Of a stretch of 64,000 bases of DNA, positions 53,205-62,188 are shown in pieces. The DNA is from Nocardia sp. NBC_00403 (GTDB lineage Bacteria > Actinomycetota > Actinomycetes > Mycobacteriales > Mycobacteriaceae). The notes beneath the pieces were generated by a model. It did not search any database. It was not told the origin of the DNA and saw nothing but the letters and a program-made list of their open reading frames with translations. The first letter of the stretch is position 1. Each line of letters opens with the position of its first letter. Both the position numbers and the translations under genes were made by a program. The DNA is taken from positions 992,001 through 1,056,000 of the forward strand of contig NZ_CP107939.1 of assembly GCF_036046055.1 (NCBI RefSeq), given 5' to 3'.

Positions 53205-53996
53205 ATGGTTGACCTCGACGCGCTACTCGGCGACTTCGCAGCGGAATGCGCGGATCTCGAACTGCTGGTCGCGCCGCTGGCGCCGGCAGACTGGTCCACT
53301 CCCACGCCCGCCGCAGGCTGGGACATTTCACATCAGATCGGCCATCTGGCCTGGACCGACGAGGTGGCCATCCTCGCCGCCACCGACGGATCCGGCTTCG
53401 CACACATGCTTGCCGAGGCCGCACCGAAGGCGCTGACCTTTGTGGACGAGGCCGCCGAAGCCGCCGCCGCCACGCCGCCGCCGGAATTGCTGGAGCGCTG
53501 GCGCCGGGGCCGGACCGCCCTCGCCGCCGCCCTGCGCGCGGTGCCCACGGGCACCAAGCTGGCCTGGTTCGGCCCACCGATGAGCGCGGCGTCGATGATC
53601 AGCGCCAGGATCATGGAGACCTGGGCGCACGGCCAAGATGTGGCGGACGCCCTCGGCGTCACCAGGACACCGACCGCCAGGCTGCGTACGGTGGCCCACC
53701 TCGGCGTGCGCACCAGGAATTTCGCTTACTCCGTGCACGGCAAAACCGCGCCTGCCGAGGAATTTCGAGTAGAGCTCACCGCGCCGGACGGCACCCTGTG
53801 GACGTGGGGCCCCGCCGATGCCGCACAGCGGGTCAGCGGACCCGCCCTCGACTTCTGTTTGATGGCGACACAGCGCCGTCATCGTGACGACCTGGCGCTG
53901 GAGACAATCGGCGCGGACGCCGCGGACTGGCTGACGATCGCGCAGGCGTTTGCCGGAAACACCGGAGAGGGCCGAACGGCGGGTCAGTTCGCCTGA
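53205..53996 (+). CDS. TIGR03084-family (DinB/MDMPI-like) metal-binding protein
   Basis: A 263-residue protein of the mycothiol-dependent maleylpyruvate isomerase/DinB-like superfamily. WDISHQIGHLAWTDEVAI contains the histidines expected to bind the metal, and MISARIMETWAHGQDVADAL the third. The actinobacterial TIGR03084 group has this length. Ligand unknown; mycothiol use is possible. Start ATG 53205 follows AAGGAAA. Ends with a gene-free gap. Confidence 0.85.
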   Translation: MVDLDALLGDFAAECADLELLVAPLAPADWSTPTPAAGWDISHQIGHLAWTDEVAILAATDGSGFAHMLAEAAPKALTFVDEAAEAAAATPPPELLERWRRGRTALAAALRAVPTGTKLAWFGPPMSAASMISARIMETWAHGQDVADALGVTRTPTARLRTVAHLGVRTRNFAYSVHGKTAPAEEFRVELTAPDGTLWTWGPADAAQRVSGPALDFCLMATQRRHRDDLALETIGADAADWLTIAQAFAGNTGEGRTAGQFA

Positions 53997-54351
53997 CCCG
54001 CCGTACTTCCCGACCACCCGTTCAAGCTTCGGGAGCGGGCGAGCGCCACACTTGGGTGCGCCGTACGTGTCGACGGCCGGACGCCGTTGGCCGGGGTGTC
54101 TCGATGTGGCAGTCGAGAATGACGCTCGCCAGCTAAGTGGGTTTACCCGCCCGTCAGCTGCCGGAAACATCGAACATCCGAAAAATATGCGCGATCCTGG
54201 CGCTGATGACACCCTTCGCCCGGCTTTGTGATGCTGCTCTCACCGATGCGGCAGCCCCACAGGCAACACCGTAACCTGGACAAGTGTACGGCTTTCAACG
54301 ATGCGGGCCGCGCTGCAAGGGGAGCAGGGGCGGAGGGAAGGAAAAAGCATC
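53997..54351. other. 355-bp gap
   Basis: No gene seen; short frames here lack starts and coding character. The right end holds the AAGGAAAAA ribosome-binding site of the next gene and a possible -10 (TAACCT near 54270). Nothing else noted. Confidence 0.4.
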
Positions 54352-55113
54352 GTGACTGCACACAAGCCTGCTCAGGTCGTTCGGCATGCCGCGATCGTGC
54401 TCGCAGGCGCAGCCAGTCTCAGCCTCACCGTTGTCTCCGGGGCCTACATCGTGAACCAGATGGCCGATACCCATCGAGCAGGCAGCGAACTCTCAGCACC
54501 GCCTACCACGACCGCCGAGGACATCGCCGCCGACGCCGGCCCCAGCATCTCCGAGGCCCTGCGGATCGGCGGAAGTCGCGATCTCCCTGCGCTATTCGTG
54601 CACCTGCCCATCGATACGACCGCCGCATCCCCGAATATCGCTGCACCACATATCAATCCGGCCGTCGGCACTCCGGCAGGCCTGGCCGGAAAGCTCCGGC
54701 TCGGTACCACCTATGTCGGTGCGCAATTGACCCCGATCCGCGCCGACACCATCGCCTTCACCGTCGACACCAACGCACTGACTGTGCTGTCGGACTTCCT
54801 GCTGTCCACACCGATCCGGGACCGGCTCGGCGTCGGCAACGACCCGGCCGCGACCACGCAGGTGCGCACCGAACTCGACACCCACGGTCAGGTCACAGTG
54901 ACGTTTTCCGACCCGACCCTGGGTGAGCACGCACTGCGCCTGAACCGATACACCGCACCGACTCCAAAGGACGCGCCGAACGCGACACCGCAGGAATCCG
55001 CAGTCACCAGTGCGACGAGGGCCGACACGGCGGCACCCGAAACTCCGGTCGCACCTGTGGACTCGACACTGCACCCGCAACTGAAGACCGCACCGAGCAC
55101 CATCGACGTCTGA
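54352..55113 (+). CDS. membrane-anchored or secreted hypothetical protein
   Basis: A 253-residue protein. An N-terminal hydrophobic segment (AAIVLAGAASLSLTVVSGAY) acts as a signal peptide or anchor; the rest is extracytoplasmic and rich in Thr, Ala and Pro, with a beta-rich central part (LGTTYVGAQLTPIRADTIAF). The C-terminal 50 residues are Thr/Pro-rich. No family recognised. Start GTG 54352 follows AAGGAAAAA; an upstream ATG-like frame to 54301 is not needed. Confidence 0.65.
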   Translation: MTAHKPAQVVRHAAIVLAGAASLSLTVVSGAYIVNQMADTHRAGSELSAPPTTTAEDIAADAGPSISEALRIGGSRDLPALFVHLPIDTTAASPNIAAPHINPAVGTPAGLAGKLRLGTTYVGAQLTPIRADTIAFTVDTNALTVLSDFLLSTPIRDRLGVGNDPAATTQVRTELDTHGQVTVTFSDPTLGEHALRLNRYTAPTPKDAPNATPQESAVTSATRADTAAPETPVAPVDSTLHPQLKTAPSTIDV

Positions 55114-55164
55114 CCCACGCACGACCACATCCAGTTGCCGACATACGGCAACAACTGATTTCGT

Positions 55165-56580
55165 ATGCACATGGGTAACTCACCGGGCACGCCCACAACC
55201 CGACCCAACACCACAACCCCTGGCCCGCAACGAAACAGTCGCGGCACCCACGACCGGCAAAAATCGCGGAGCGGCGGGGGAGCTGACTCACCGGGCACGC
55301 CCACAACCCGACCCAACACCACAACCCCCGGCCCGCAACGAAACAGTCGCGGCACCCACGACCGGCAAAAATCGCGGAGCGGCGGGGGAGGCTCACCCGG
55401 CGGAACAGACTTCTGCGTGATCGGTGGGGGGATCGTCGGTGTGGCGACGGCACATCGGATTCTCCAGCGCCATCCCGGGGCCAGCCTGGTGCTCGTCGAC
55501 AAGGCCGCGGCGTTGGCCACCCATCAGACCGGGCACAACAGCGGCGTCATCCATTCCGGCATCTACTATCCGCCCGACAGTTTGAAGGCGAAACTGTGCA
55601 GGCAGGGTGCGCAGTGGACGAAGGATTTCGCCGCGGCGCACGGGATTCCGTTCGAGGTGTGCGGAAAGCTGCTGGTGGCCACCGACGCCGCCGAATACGA
55701 GCGAATGCTCGCACTGCACGAGCGGTCGGTGACCAATGGGGTGGATGTCGAATTGATCGACGCCGCCGAGCTCATTCGTCGCGAACCACATGTGACAGGG
55801 GTCGGGGCGCTGTTCGTGCCGAGCACCGGCATCGTCGACTACACCCGCGTCACCACGGCGCTGGCGGAGGAGATCCGGCGGGCGGGCGGGCAGATTGTGC
55901 TCGGCGCCGAGATCGATGCGATCACCGAGACCGATGACGCGGTGACGATCGCGGGCCCTTCGGGTTCCTGGACCGCACGCACCCTGGTGGTGTGTGCCGG
56001 TCTACAGGCCGATCGAATGGCCGCGCTCGCGGGCCTGCGCACCGATTTCCGTATCGTGCCGTTCCGCGGCGAGTACTACCAGCTGCCTGCCGAACGCGCC
56101 GGGCTGGTGCGGACGTTGATCTATCCGATCCCCGATCCGAACCTGCCGTTTCTCGGTGTACATCTGAGCCCGACCATCGACGGCGAGCTGACCGTCGGCC
56201 CGAACGCGGTGCTCGGGCTGGCCAGGGAGGGCTACCGCAAGGGCAGCGTCAATGCCCGCGACGCCCGCGAGGTGCTCGGGTTCCCCGGCGTCCACCGGGT
56301 GGCCCGCACCCATCTGCGCACCGGGGTGCGGGAGTTGCGCAACTCGCTGTTCAAACGCGGCTACCTGGCCGAATGTCGACGGTACTGTCCCGAGCTGACG
56401 ATCGCGGACCTGCGGCCACGCGAGGCGGGAATCCGGGCGCAGGCGGTGCTGCGCGACGGCACTCTGGTGCACGACTTCATGATCGAGCGCACGCCGCGGT
56501 CGATCCATGTGCTCAATGCGCCGTCACCGGCGGCGACCTCCGCCATGCCGATCGCCGAGCATTTGGTCGATCAACTCTGA
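55165..56580 (+). CDS. lhgO: L-2-hydroxyglutarate oxidase-like protein with duplicated N-terminal extension
   Basis: The last 390 residues are a full FAD-dependent oxidase of the LhgO type: dinucleotide-binding DFCVIGGGIVGVATAHR, HQTGHNSGVIHSGIYY, FVPSTGIVDYTRVT and PFRGEYYQLPAERA. LhgO oxidises L-2-hydroxyglutarate. The first 80 residues consist of a 36-residue unit repeated twice, encoded by a perfect-length 108-bp duplication, rich in Thr, Pro, Arg and Gly. No ATG/GTG lies between the repeats and the Rossmann fold, so translation must begin at 55165 or 55171, neither with a ribosome-binding site. Either the protein carries this tail, or the original start was lost when the repeat arrived. 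Confidence 0.8.
   Translation: MHMGNSPGTPTTRPNTTTPGPQRNSRGTHDRQKSRSGGGADSPGTPTTRPNTTTPGPQRNSRGTHDRQKSRSGGGGSPGGTDFCVIGGGIVGVATAHRILQRHPGASLVLVDKAAALATHQTGHNSGVIHSGIYYPPDSLKAKLCRQGAQWTKDFAAAHGIPFEVCGKLLVATDAAEYERMLALHERSVTNGVDVELIDAAELIRREPHVTGVGALFVPSTGIVDYTRVTTALAEEIRRAGGQIVLGAEIDAITETDDAVTIAGPSGSWTARTLVVCAGLQADRMAALAGLRTDFRIVPFRGEYYQLPAERAGLVRTLIYPIPDPNLPFLGVHLSPTIDGELTVGPNAVLGLAREGYRKGSVNARDAREVLGFPGVHRVARTHLRTGVRELRNSLFKRGYLAECRRYCPELTIADLRPREAGIRAQAVLRDGTLVHDFMIERTPRSIHVLNAPSPAATSAMPIAEHLVDQL
55178..55393 (+). repeat. 108-bp in-frame tandem duplication
   Basis: 55178-55285 and 55286-55393 differ at only a few bases. The opposite strand reads open frames containing RRSAIFAGRGCRDCF and LWCWVGLWACP, so the unit may derive from an intergenic repeat rather than a gene. 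It lies where the start of lhgO should be. Confidence 0.92.
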
Positions 56581-56713
56581 TCCGCCACCATCCGGCAACC
56601 AAGCAACCGCCCGGTCGCAATGCGGAAAGCCGTCCAACCAAATCCTAGGCAACCCCCCAATAAAGAGGAGAACTGTAGTACTTTTATCGGCAGCCGTGGA
56701 ACAGGGAGGGCCT

Positions 56714-57184
56714 ATGGGCCACATCAAGTACGCGAGTGACGTCGGAGCACCTGTCGAGGTTGCCTTCACCTACACGGACAACCATCTATTCGTGCCGGAC
56801 TGGATGTTCGCTGTCGCCGGCTTCGAGCCGACCGGGGAGATCGATCACGGCCTCGGGGCGAGCTACACGACCACAGCGCGGCTGGCCTGGTGGCGGCCGG
56901 CGGTGCTCTGCGAGATCACCGAGTACCGACGCAATGTGGTAATCGGCTACACGCTGCGCGGACGGCTAACGGGAACACTCACACTCAGATTCGATCCACT
57001 CGGCTACGGACGGTCGGTGCTGACGTCCGAGGCGGAGTACGCTCCACCGAGCGGCCTACTCGGCCGCCTGTGCCTCGGTTTGGTCGACTCCGCCGTGAAA
57101 TCGGCGCTGCGCCGCACCGAGTCTCAGTTGCGAAGGGAGATAGAGGAATTCCACGGTACCGATCTTGTCGGTCGGATTGCGTAG
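56714..57184 (+). CDS. SRPBCC-family protein
   Basis: A 156-residue START/polyketide-cyclase-like protein. The N-terminal VGAPVEVAFTYTDNHLFVPD and VLCEITEYRRNVVIGYTLRG are typical strands around a ligand cavity, and a C-terminal helix (VKSALRRTESQLRREIEEF) ends it. Such proteins bind hydrophobic ligands. GGGAGGG ribosome-binding site. Ten bases separate it from rnhA, so they may be co-transcribed. Confidence 0.82.
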   Translation: MGHIKYASDVGAPVEVAFTYTDNHLFVPDWMFAVAGFEPTGEIDHGLGASYTTTARLAWWRPAVLCEITEYRRNVVIGYTLRGRLTGTLTLRFDPLGYGRSVLTSEAEYAPPSGLLGRLCLGLVDSAVKSALRRTESQLRREIEEFHGTDLVGRIA

Positions 57185-57194
57185 GGTGCCACCC

Positions 57195-57803
57195 ATGATC
57201 ATCGTGAGCACCGACGGATCCTGCCTCCGCAACCCCGGTGGCGCCATCGGCTGGGCGTGGGTCAATCATCAGGGCTCTTCCCGCAGTGGAGGAGCCGCGT
57301 CCGGGACCAATCAGGTCGCGGAGCTACGCGCGGTGCTGGAGGCGATCCTCGCGCATCCCGGGGAAGAACCCCTGTTCATCGAGAGCGATTCGCTCTACGC
57401 GATCAAATGCGCGTCGGAGTGGATCTCGGGCTGGCGGGTCAACGGCTGGCGCACCTCCACCGGAGGCGCGGTGAAGAACGTCGAGCTCATCAAGCAGATC
57501 GATCGAGCCATCGCCACCCGGCCCGGGCCGGTCCGGTTCCGCTGGGTCCGTGGCCATGTCGGCAATTACTTCAACGAGCAGGCCGACAAGTTGGCGGGCG
57601 AGGCGGCCAGGCAGGCCGCGGTGACGGCCGCGGGCAGCGAAGTGGCGGCCGCGGAGCTGCCGACGGTGCCCGAGCTGCCGACGGTGGTCGAACTGTCGAC
57701 GCCGGTCGAGGTGGCCGAGCCCGACAAAGAAAAGACTCCCGGGCCGCGGTCCGCGGGGAAGCCGGTCGCACCGGCGGCGCCTCAGACATTGACACTGTTC
57801 TGA
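57195..57803 (+). CDS. rnhA: ribonuclease HI with a C-terminal extension
   Basis: A 202-residue RNase H. The catalytic residues are Asp7 (STDGSC), Glu43 (NQVAELRAV), Asp65 (ESDSLYAI), His121 and Asp131 (RGHVGNYFNEQADKLA). It removes RNA from RNA-DNA hybrids. The last 55 residues are Pro/Glu/Val-rich with a near-repeat ELPTVPELPTVVEL, a tail not needed for activity. Start ATG 57195 gives the canonical beginning; GTG 57165 overlaps the SRPBCC gene and is unlikely. Confidence 0.93.
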   Translation: MIIVSTDGSCLRNPGGAIGWAWVNHQGSSRSGGAASGTNQVAELRAVLEAILAHPGEEPLFIESDSLYAIKCASEWISGWRVNGWRTSTGGAVKNVELIKQIDRAIATRPGPVRFRWVRGHVGNYFNEQADKLAGEAARQAAVTAAGSEVAAAELPTVPELPTVVELSTPVEVAEPDKEKTPGPRSAGKPVAPAAPQTLTLF

Positions 57804-57842
57804 GTCCGCCGGCGCGAACGGAGCGCAGGACCGCCCGAAAGA

Positions 57843-57877
57843 CCTCCGGCGGTGGTGTCTCAACCCACCGCCGGAGG
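57843..57877. terminator. bidirectional terminator between rnhA and the mce operon
   Basis: CCTCCGGCGGTGG and CCACCGCCGGAGG, perfect 13-bp stem with a 9-base loop, between the convergent rnhA and Mce-associated protein genes. Confidence 0.85.
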
Positions 57878-57890
57878 CGCTTCGGTCGGG

Positions 57891-58652
57891 TCAGTTATTG
57901 CCGAGCTGCTTGAGGATCGGCAGGTCGAACTTGTTGACCAGCCACTTGCCGCCGTCCTTTTCCAGGCCGGCAACCACGACGAGTTCGACTCGGCTCGGCG
58001 GCTTGCCCGCCGCGGCGATGTTGACATTGGTGGTGGTCTGGCCGATCACCACGAGCACGGTGGCCTTGTCCTTGTCACCGGACTGGAAGCCGCACTGCAT
58101 GTCGTATGTCGACGACTTGGCCTTGGCATCGACGACCACACCCTTGAGGTCCTGGCCGAGCTTGCCGAAGGTTTGCTTCCACTCGCCGGTCGAGGCGGCG
58201 TCCACCTTCTTCAGGTAGTCGTCGATGGTGTCCGGGTCGTAAGTGGAGATGAGACGGCCGTATTCGCAGGCGGCCTTGGTCGCGTCTGCTTGCGCGTCCA
58301 ATTTGTCGCCGCGGTCGGTGGCCTGCAGATAGAACACGGCGACCGCGGTTACCGCGGCCACCAGCAGAATGCCCGCCACGAAGGCGGCAACCACCGGAAC
58401 AGCCCCGAAGCCACCCTTGGCGGTGTCGGCAGCGGGCTCGGTGTTCGCCGTCTTCTTCTCGGCCGACTTGGTCTCGGCGGCAGCATCTTTGCCCGCGGCG
58501 GCAGTCCCCGCGGCATCCGACTTTCCGAGCTCGACTGTCTTGTCGTCGGCTACCGGACTGTCCGGTGCCGTGGAGTCGGCGGCAGTGGTGTTCTCGGCCT
58601 CCGGGTCCCGCTTCGATTCGGGGTTGTCGGTTCCAGCATCATCGTTGGACAT
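57891..58652 (-). CDS. Mce-associated membrane protein
   Basis: A 253-residue protein: about 90 residues of Ala/Asp/Lys-rich cytoplasmic tail, one membrane helix (VPVVAAFVAGILLVAAVTAV), and an extracytoplasmic NTF2-like domain (ACEYGRLISTYDPDTIDDYL; RVELVVVAGLEKDGGKWLVN), as in Mas proteins encoded at the end of mce operons that stabilise the Mce complex. Start ATG 58652 (MSNDDAGTD). A 169-bp gap separates it from mceF. Confidence 0.9.
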   Translation of the reverse strand: MSNDDAGTDNPESKRDPEAENTTAADSTAPDSPVADDKTVELGKSDAAGTAAAGKDAAAETKSAEKKTANTEPAADTAKGGFGAVPVVAAFVAGILLVAAVTAVAVFYLQATDRGDKLDAQADATKAACEYGRLISTYDPDTIDDYLKKVDAASTGEWKQTFGKLGQDLKGVVVDAKAKSSTYDMQCGFQSGDKDKATVLVVIGQTTTNVNIAAAGKPPSRVELVVVAGLEKDGGKWLVNKFDLPILKQLGNN

Positions 58653-58821
58653 CGATACAATCCTGCACTTTCCCGGCGCGCTCTGGCACGCCGATTCAGC
58701 CTTATCAGCTCGCATGCGGCGAACCGTTCGAACTCTGCGGGCGAGTATCCCCGCCCGGCGGCAGCGCCGCCGAAGCGGGTTGTTTCGAGCGACCTGTACG
58801 CAGTCGCCGGCGGTGGTCGAC

Positions 58822-60000
58822 TCACCGCACCGGCGGGAGGGTCATTTCATTCGGATCCACGTTGGGCGGTACCTGGGCGCCATTGTCGGGAACATTCGGT
58901 CGCGGTGCGTTCGCCGAACCGCGAATCTGCAGTCCGGGCGGCGGGCTCTCGCAGTAGTTCCACTTGGGCAGCGAGCCGTCCTGGATGACCTCATTGCGCA
59001 GCGGCACGTGCTTGTACTGGCAGATCGGCCGAACCCAGATGTCGGCGATGGTGAAGAATTCGCCGTCGTGCGCGGGCACACCCGCCGCCGACAGACCGAC
59101 CTTCAACGAAGGGAACAGGGCCTGCAGCGCCGGGATGCGCAACTGCGCGGCCTTGGTCATCGCCGAGAAATTGGCAGCCAGACTGGTGATCGGGTCCGAG
59201 GTCTTGTCCAGCACCGCGCCGAGACTGGTCAGCTGGCCGGGCGCCTGCTCGAGAATCGTCTGCAATTCGGCGTTGGCGTTGTTGAACTGAGTGAACAGCG
59301 CACCCGAATTGCGGGTCAGCGTGGCCAGATCGGGCTGGGCATGCGAGGTGGTGTCCGCGATGGTGCGCAGATTGGTGATCAGGTTCTGGGTCTGCGGCAG
59401 CAGCGAATCGAAGCCCGCCATGGCCAGGCTGATGCCGTTCACCATGCCGCGCAACTGATCAGGGCCGCCACTGAGCGCGATGTCGAGCTCGGAGAGGATG
59501 GCACCGAACTTGTCCGGGTCGATCTGCGCGATCAGCGCGCTGGAGTTGTCCAGCACCGACCACACCGGGGTCGGGGTCTTGATCTTCTCCGGATCGAACT
59601 CGAGGACCGAACCGTCACGAAGATAGGGCCCCTGCTCGGTGCCCGGCCGGAAATCGACGTATTGCTCGCCCGCGCCGGACAGCGCCTGCACCGCGATCGC
59701 GGTATCGACCGGAATCTTGTACTTCGAGTCGATCTGGGCCTTGGCGGCGATGGATTGGCCGCGGTCGGTCAGCTCGATCGAGGTCACCTTGCCGATCCGG
59801 TATCCGCGCAGCGTCACATCGTTGCCGGGCTGCAGACCGCCCGAGCGGTCCAGATTCACCGTGACGGTGTAGTTGGACTTCAGCGGGTTCACCCGCATGA
59901 CGCTCACCAGCAGATAGCTGGCGCCGACGAGGAACACCAGCACCAGACCGATGCTCGATAACAGGAGCTTGCGCCCGAACAGGTTCTTCAGCCAGGTCAC
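58822..60000 (-). CDS. mceF: Mce-family protein MceF
   Basis: A 392-residue Mce protein with an N-terminal membrane helix (SSIGLVLVFLVGASYLLVSV), an MlaD/Mce domain (VNLDRSGGLQPGNDVTLRGY; RIGKVTSIEL; YVDFRPG), a long helical region, and a C-terminal Pro/Asn-rich tail. It is a subunit of a lipid-import tunnel in the periplasm. Start GTG 60000 overlaps the mceE stop (GTGA). Confidence 0.93.
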   Translation of the reverse strand: MTWLKNLFGRKLLLSSIGLVLVFLVGASYLLVSVMRVNPLKSNYTVTVNLDRSGGLQPGNDVTLRGYRIGKVTSIELTDRGQSIAAKAQIDSKYKIPVDTAIAVQALSGAGEQYVDFRPGTEQGPYLRDGSVLEFDPEKIKTPTPVWSVLDNSSALIAQIDPDKFGAILSELDIALSGGPDQLRGMVNGISLAMAGFDSLLPQTQNLITNLRTIADTTSHAQPDLATLTRNSGALFTQFNNANAELQTILEQAPGQLTSLGAVLDKTSDPITSLAANFSAMTKAAQLRIPALQALFPSLKVGLSAAGVPAHDGEFFTIADIWVRPICQYKHVPLRNEVIQDGSLPKWNYCESPPPGLQIRGSANAPRPNVPDNGAQVPPNVDPNEMTLPPVR

Positions 60001-61100
60001 TTATAGGCCCCCGTCACTCGGGCTTGGATCAACTGCAGGACGGTGATCAGGCTGCCCGCGAAATCGCCCACGTCACGAAGATCCTGGATCTTGCCGTGCG
60101 CCGGGTCGCTCAGCACGCTGAGGTCGAGGTTCGTCGCGGTCGCGTAGACGGCGAGGCTGTTGCCGCGGAACGACGCGTCGACACCGGGTTTCATCTCGCG
60201 CAGCGCATCCAGCGCCGGTCCGAAATTCTGTTCGGTCCTGGCCAGCGCGTCCATCAGCTGATGGACATTGTCGAGCAGGCTGGCCAGTTGACCGCCCGAG
60301 CTGCTGGCGTAGTCGCCGAGCGCCGCGCTGGTCGTCGAAATCTTGGTCAGCAAGTCGCCGATAGCCCGGTTGTTCTCCGCGACGGCACCGATCATCTGCG
60401 GCAGCGTGTCGGCGACCTGACCGAGTTCCGAGCGCCTGGTCTCGATGGTCGTCGCCAGCGCGCTGAACTGGTTGAGCACGTTGTCGACGCGGGTGGTGTT
60501 GTCGTTCAAACTTGTGACGACCCCGGTCATCTCGGTGATCAGATGTGCCATCTGTGCACCGCGACCGCCGACGATCGAATCCAGCTCCGAGGTCAGCTTG
60601 CTCAGCGCGGCGACACCGCCGCCGTTGAACAGCATGGAGACCGAGATGAGCAGCTCCTCGACCGTGGCGCCCGCCGAGGTCTTGTCGAGCCCGAGCGTGT
60701 CACCCTCGTGCAGGATCCGCGTGCCCGGCTCCGACTTCGGCTTGGACACCGAGATGAAAACATCACCGAGCGGCGTGGCCTGACGCAGCTCGGCGGTGCT
60801 GCCGAGGGGCAACTCGATGTCCTTGCGAATGGTCAGATCGACGATGGCCTGGAAGTTCTTCGTCCTGATGTTGGAGACCACCCCGACATCCGAACCGCCG
60901 ATCTTCACCTTGGCCTGATCCGGCAGGTTCAGCGCGTTCTCGAAAACCGCGTGCACGGTGTAGGTTTCGCCGCTCGCGCCCGGCTTGGGCAGCGGCAGTT
61001 TCTCCACGGTGAATCCGCAACCGGAGGTCACCGCGACACCGGTCGCCACCGCCAACGCGATCAGCGTGCGGCTTGCGTTCTTGATCAGCCGGTTGGTCAT
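59997..61100 (-). CDS. mceE: Mce-family lipoprotein MceE
   Basis: A 367-residue Mce protein with a lipobox, VAVTSGCG, giving a lipid anchor as is usual for MceE. The Mce domain follows (VHAVFENALNLPDQAKVKIG; VGVVSNIRTKNFQAIVDLTI) and then the helical domain. Start ATG 61100 overlaps the mceD stop (ATGA). Part of the mceBCDEF operon. Confidence 0.93.
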   Translation of the reverse strand: MTNRLIKNASRTLIALAVATGVAVTSGCGFTVEKLPLPKPGASGETYTVHAVFENALNLPDQAKVKIGGSDVGVVSNIRTKNFQAIVDLTIRKDIELPLGSTAELRQATPLGDVFISVSKPKSEPGTRILHEGDTLGLDKTSAGATVEELLISVSMLFNGGGVAALSKLTSELDSIVGGRGAQMAHLITEMTGVVTSLNDNTTRVDNVLNQFSALATTIETRRSELGQVADTLPQMIGAVAENNRAIGDLLTKISTTSAALGDYASSSGGQLASLLDNVHQLMDALARTEQNFGPALDALREMKPGVDASFRGNSLAVYATATNLDLSVLSDPAHGKIQDLRDVGDFAGSLITVLQLIQARVTGAYK

Positions 61101-62188
61101 TTGGTCATCCCCAGCAGTGCCGCCGTAATTCCCAGGTCGGGTCCCAGGTCCTCGAGCCTCCCGGTTCGGCATCCGTCCGGCTTCATCTGAATCCGTTCAC
61201 AGAACACGCTCAACAGCTCGCCATTGAGGAAGGTCTGGATATTTCCGTGCAGTCGGATGTAACCCATCTCCCTGTTCACCGACCGATCAAGGTTGTACAT
61301 GAGCAACGGCGCGATATCGACGACCTCGGTGACGCCACGCGCATTGGCGCGCAGTTGGTCGGTCACCTTGGTCAGCCCGACGAGCGAGCTCGACAACTGA
61401 TCCTGGTACTGCACGAACACCGAACTGGTGTTGTTCAGGAAGTCGTTGAGCTGTTGCAACGTCGCCTCGAGGCCGGGCGCCTGATCGGCCAGCAGTCCCG
61501 TCATCTGCGTCATCCGATTGCTGAAATCACGGACGGACTGGTCGTTTTCGGCCAGCATCGTGGTCAGCTCGTTCAGCTTGACGATGATGTTGGAGACCGC
61601 ATCCTTGTTGTCGACGCCGACCTTCAGTGCGCCGGAGAGCGCATTGAGTGTGTCGCGCATCTTTTCGCCCTGGCCGTTCACCATCGGGTACAGCACCCGG
61701 CCCGAGAGTGGGCCGATGCCTTCGGAACCGGGTTCGGGCTTCAGTGCGGCGGCGAACTGATCGATGGTCTTGATCATCGTATCCAGCTCGACCGGCGTCC
61801 TGGTGCGCGCCTTCAGCAGGTGAGCGCCGTCGGACATGGTGGCGCCCTGGGTGTAGACCGGGGTCAGCTCGATGTGTCGATCGGTCACGATGGACGGCGA
61901 AACAATCGCGGCCATCGCATCTTTCGGGATCTTCACCCCGGAGTCGATCGACAGGTGGACCTCGACCAGAGTGCCCTTCGGAATGATCTTGTCTACCTTG
62001 CCGACTTCCAGCCCGAGCACCGTCACCGGATTGCCCTCGTACATACCCGCGATGTTCTCGAAGTCCGCGGTGATGTGCATTTGGTTGCCGAAGGCGTTGT
62101 TCACCGAGCTCGGCAGAATCGAGCAGCTGCCGACCGCGAGCGCCGCGGCGCTGATCGCGACGGTCTTGGCGATGGTCCTGAGGTTCAT
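61097..62188 (-). CDS. mceD: Mce-family protein MceD with a lipobox
   Basis: A 363-residue Mce protein. The N-terminus (LRTIAKTVAISAAALAVGSC) has a lipobox-like AVGSC, so it may be a second lipoprotein in the operon; the MceD of many operons lacks it. The Mce domain (ITADFENIAGMYEGNPVTVL; GLEVGKVDKI) and helical region follow. The C-terminus ends in a Cys-containing stretch (FCERIQMKPDGCRTG). ATG 62188 overlaps the mceC stop. Confidence 0.92.
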   Translation of the reverse strand: MNLRTIAKTVAISAAALAVGSCSILPSSVNNAFGNQMHITADFENIAGMYEGNPVTVLGLEVGKVDKIIPKGTLVEVHLSIDSGVKIPKDAMAAIVSPSIVTDRHIELTPVYTQGATMSDGAHLLKARTRTPVELDTMIKTIDQFAAALKPEPGSEGIGPLSGRVLYPMVNGQGEKMRDTLNALSGALKVGVDNKDAVSNIIVKLNELTTMLAENDQSVRDFSNRMTQMTGLLADQAPGLEATLQQLNDFLNNTSSVFVQYQDQLSSSLVGLTKVTDQLRANARGVTEVVDIAPLLMYNLDRSVNREMGYIRLHGNIQTFLNGELLSVFCERIQMKPDGCRTGRLEDLGPDLGITAALLGMTK

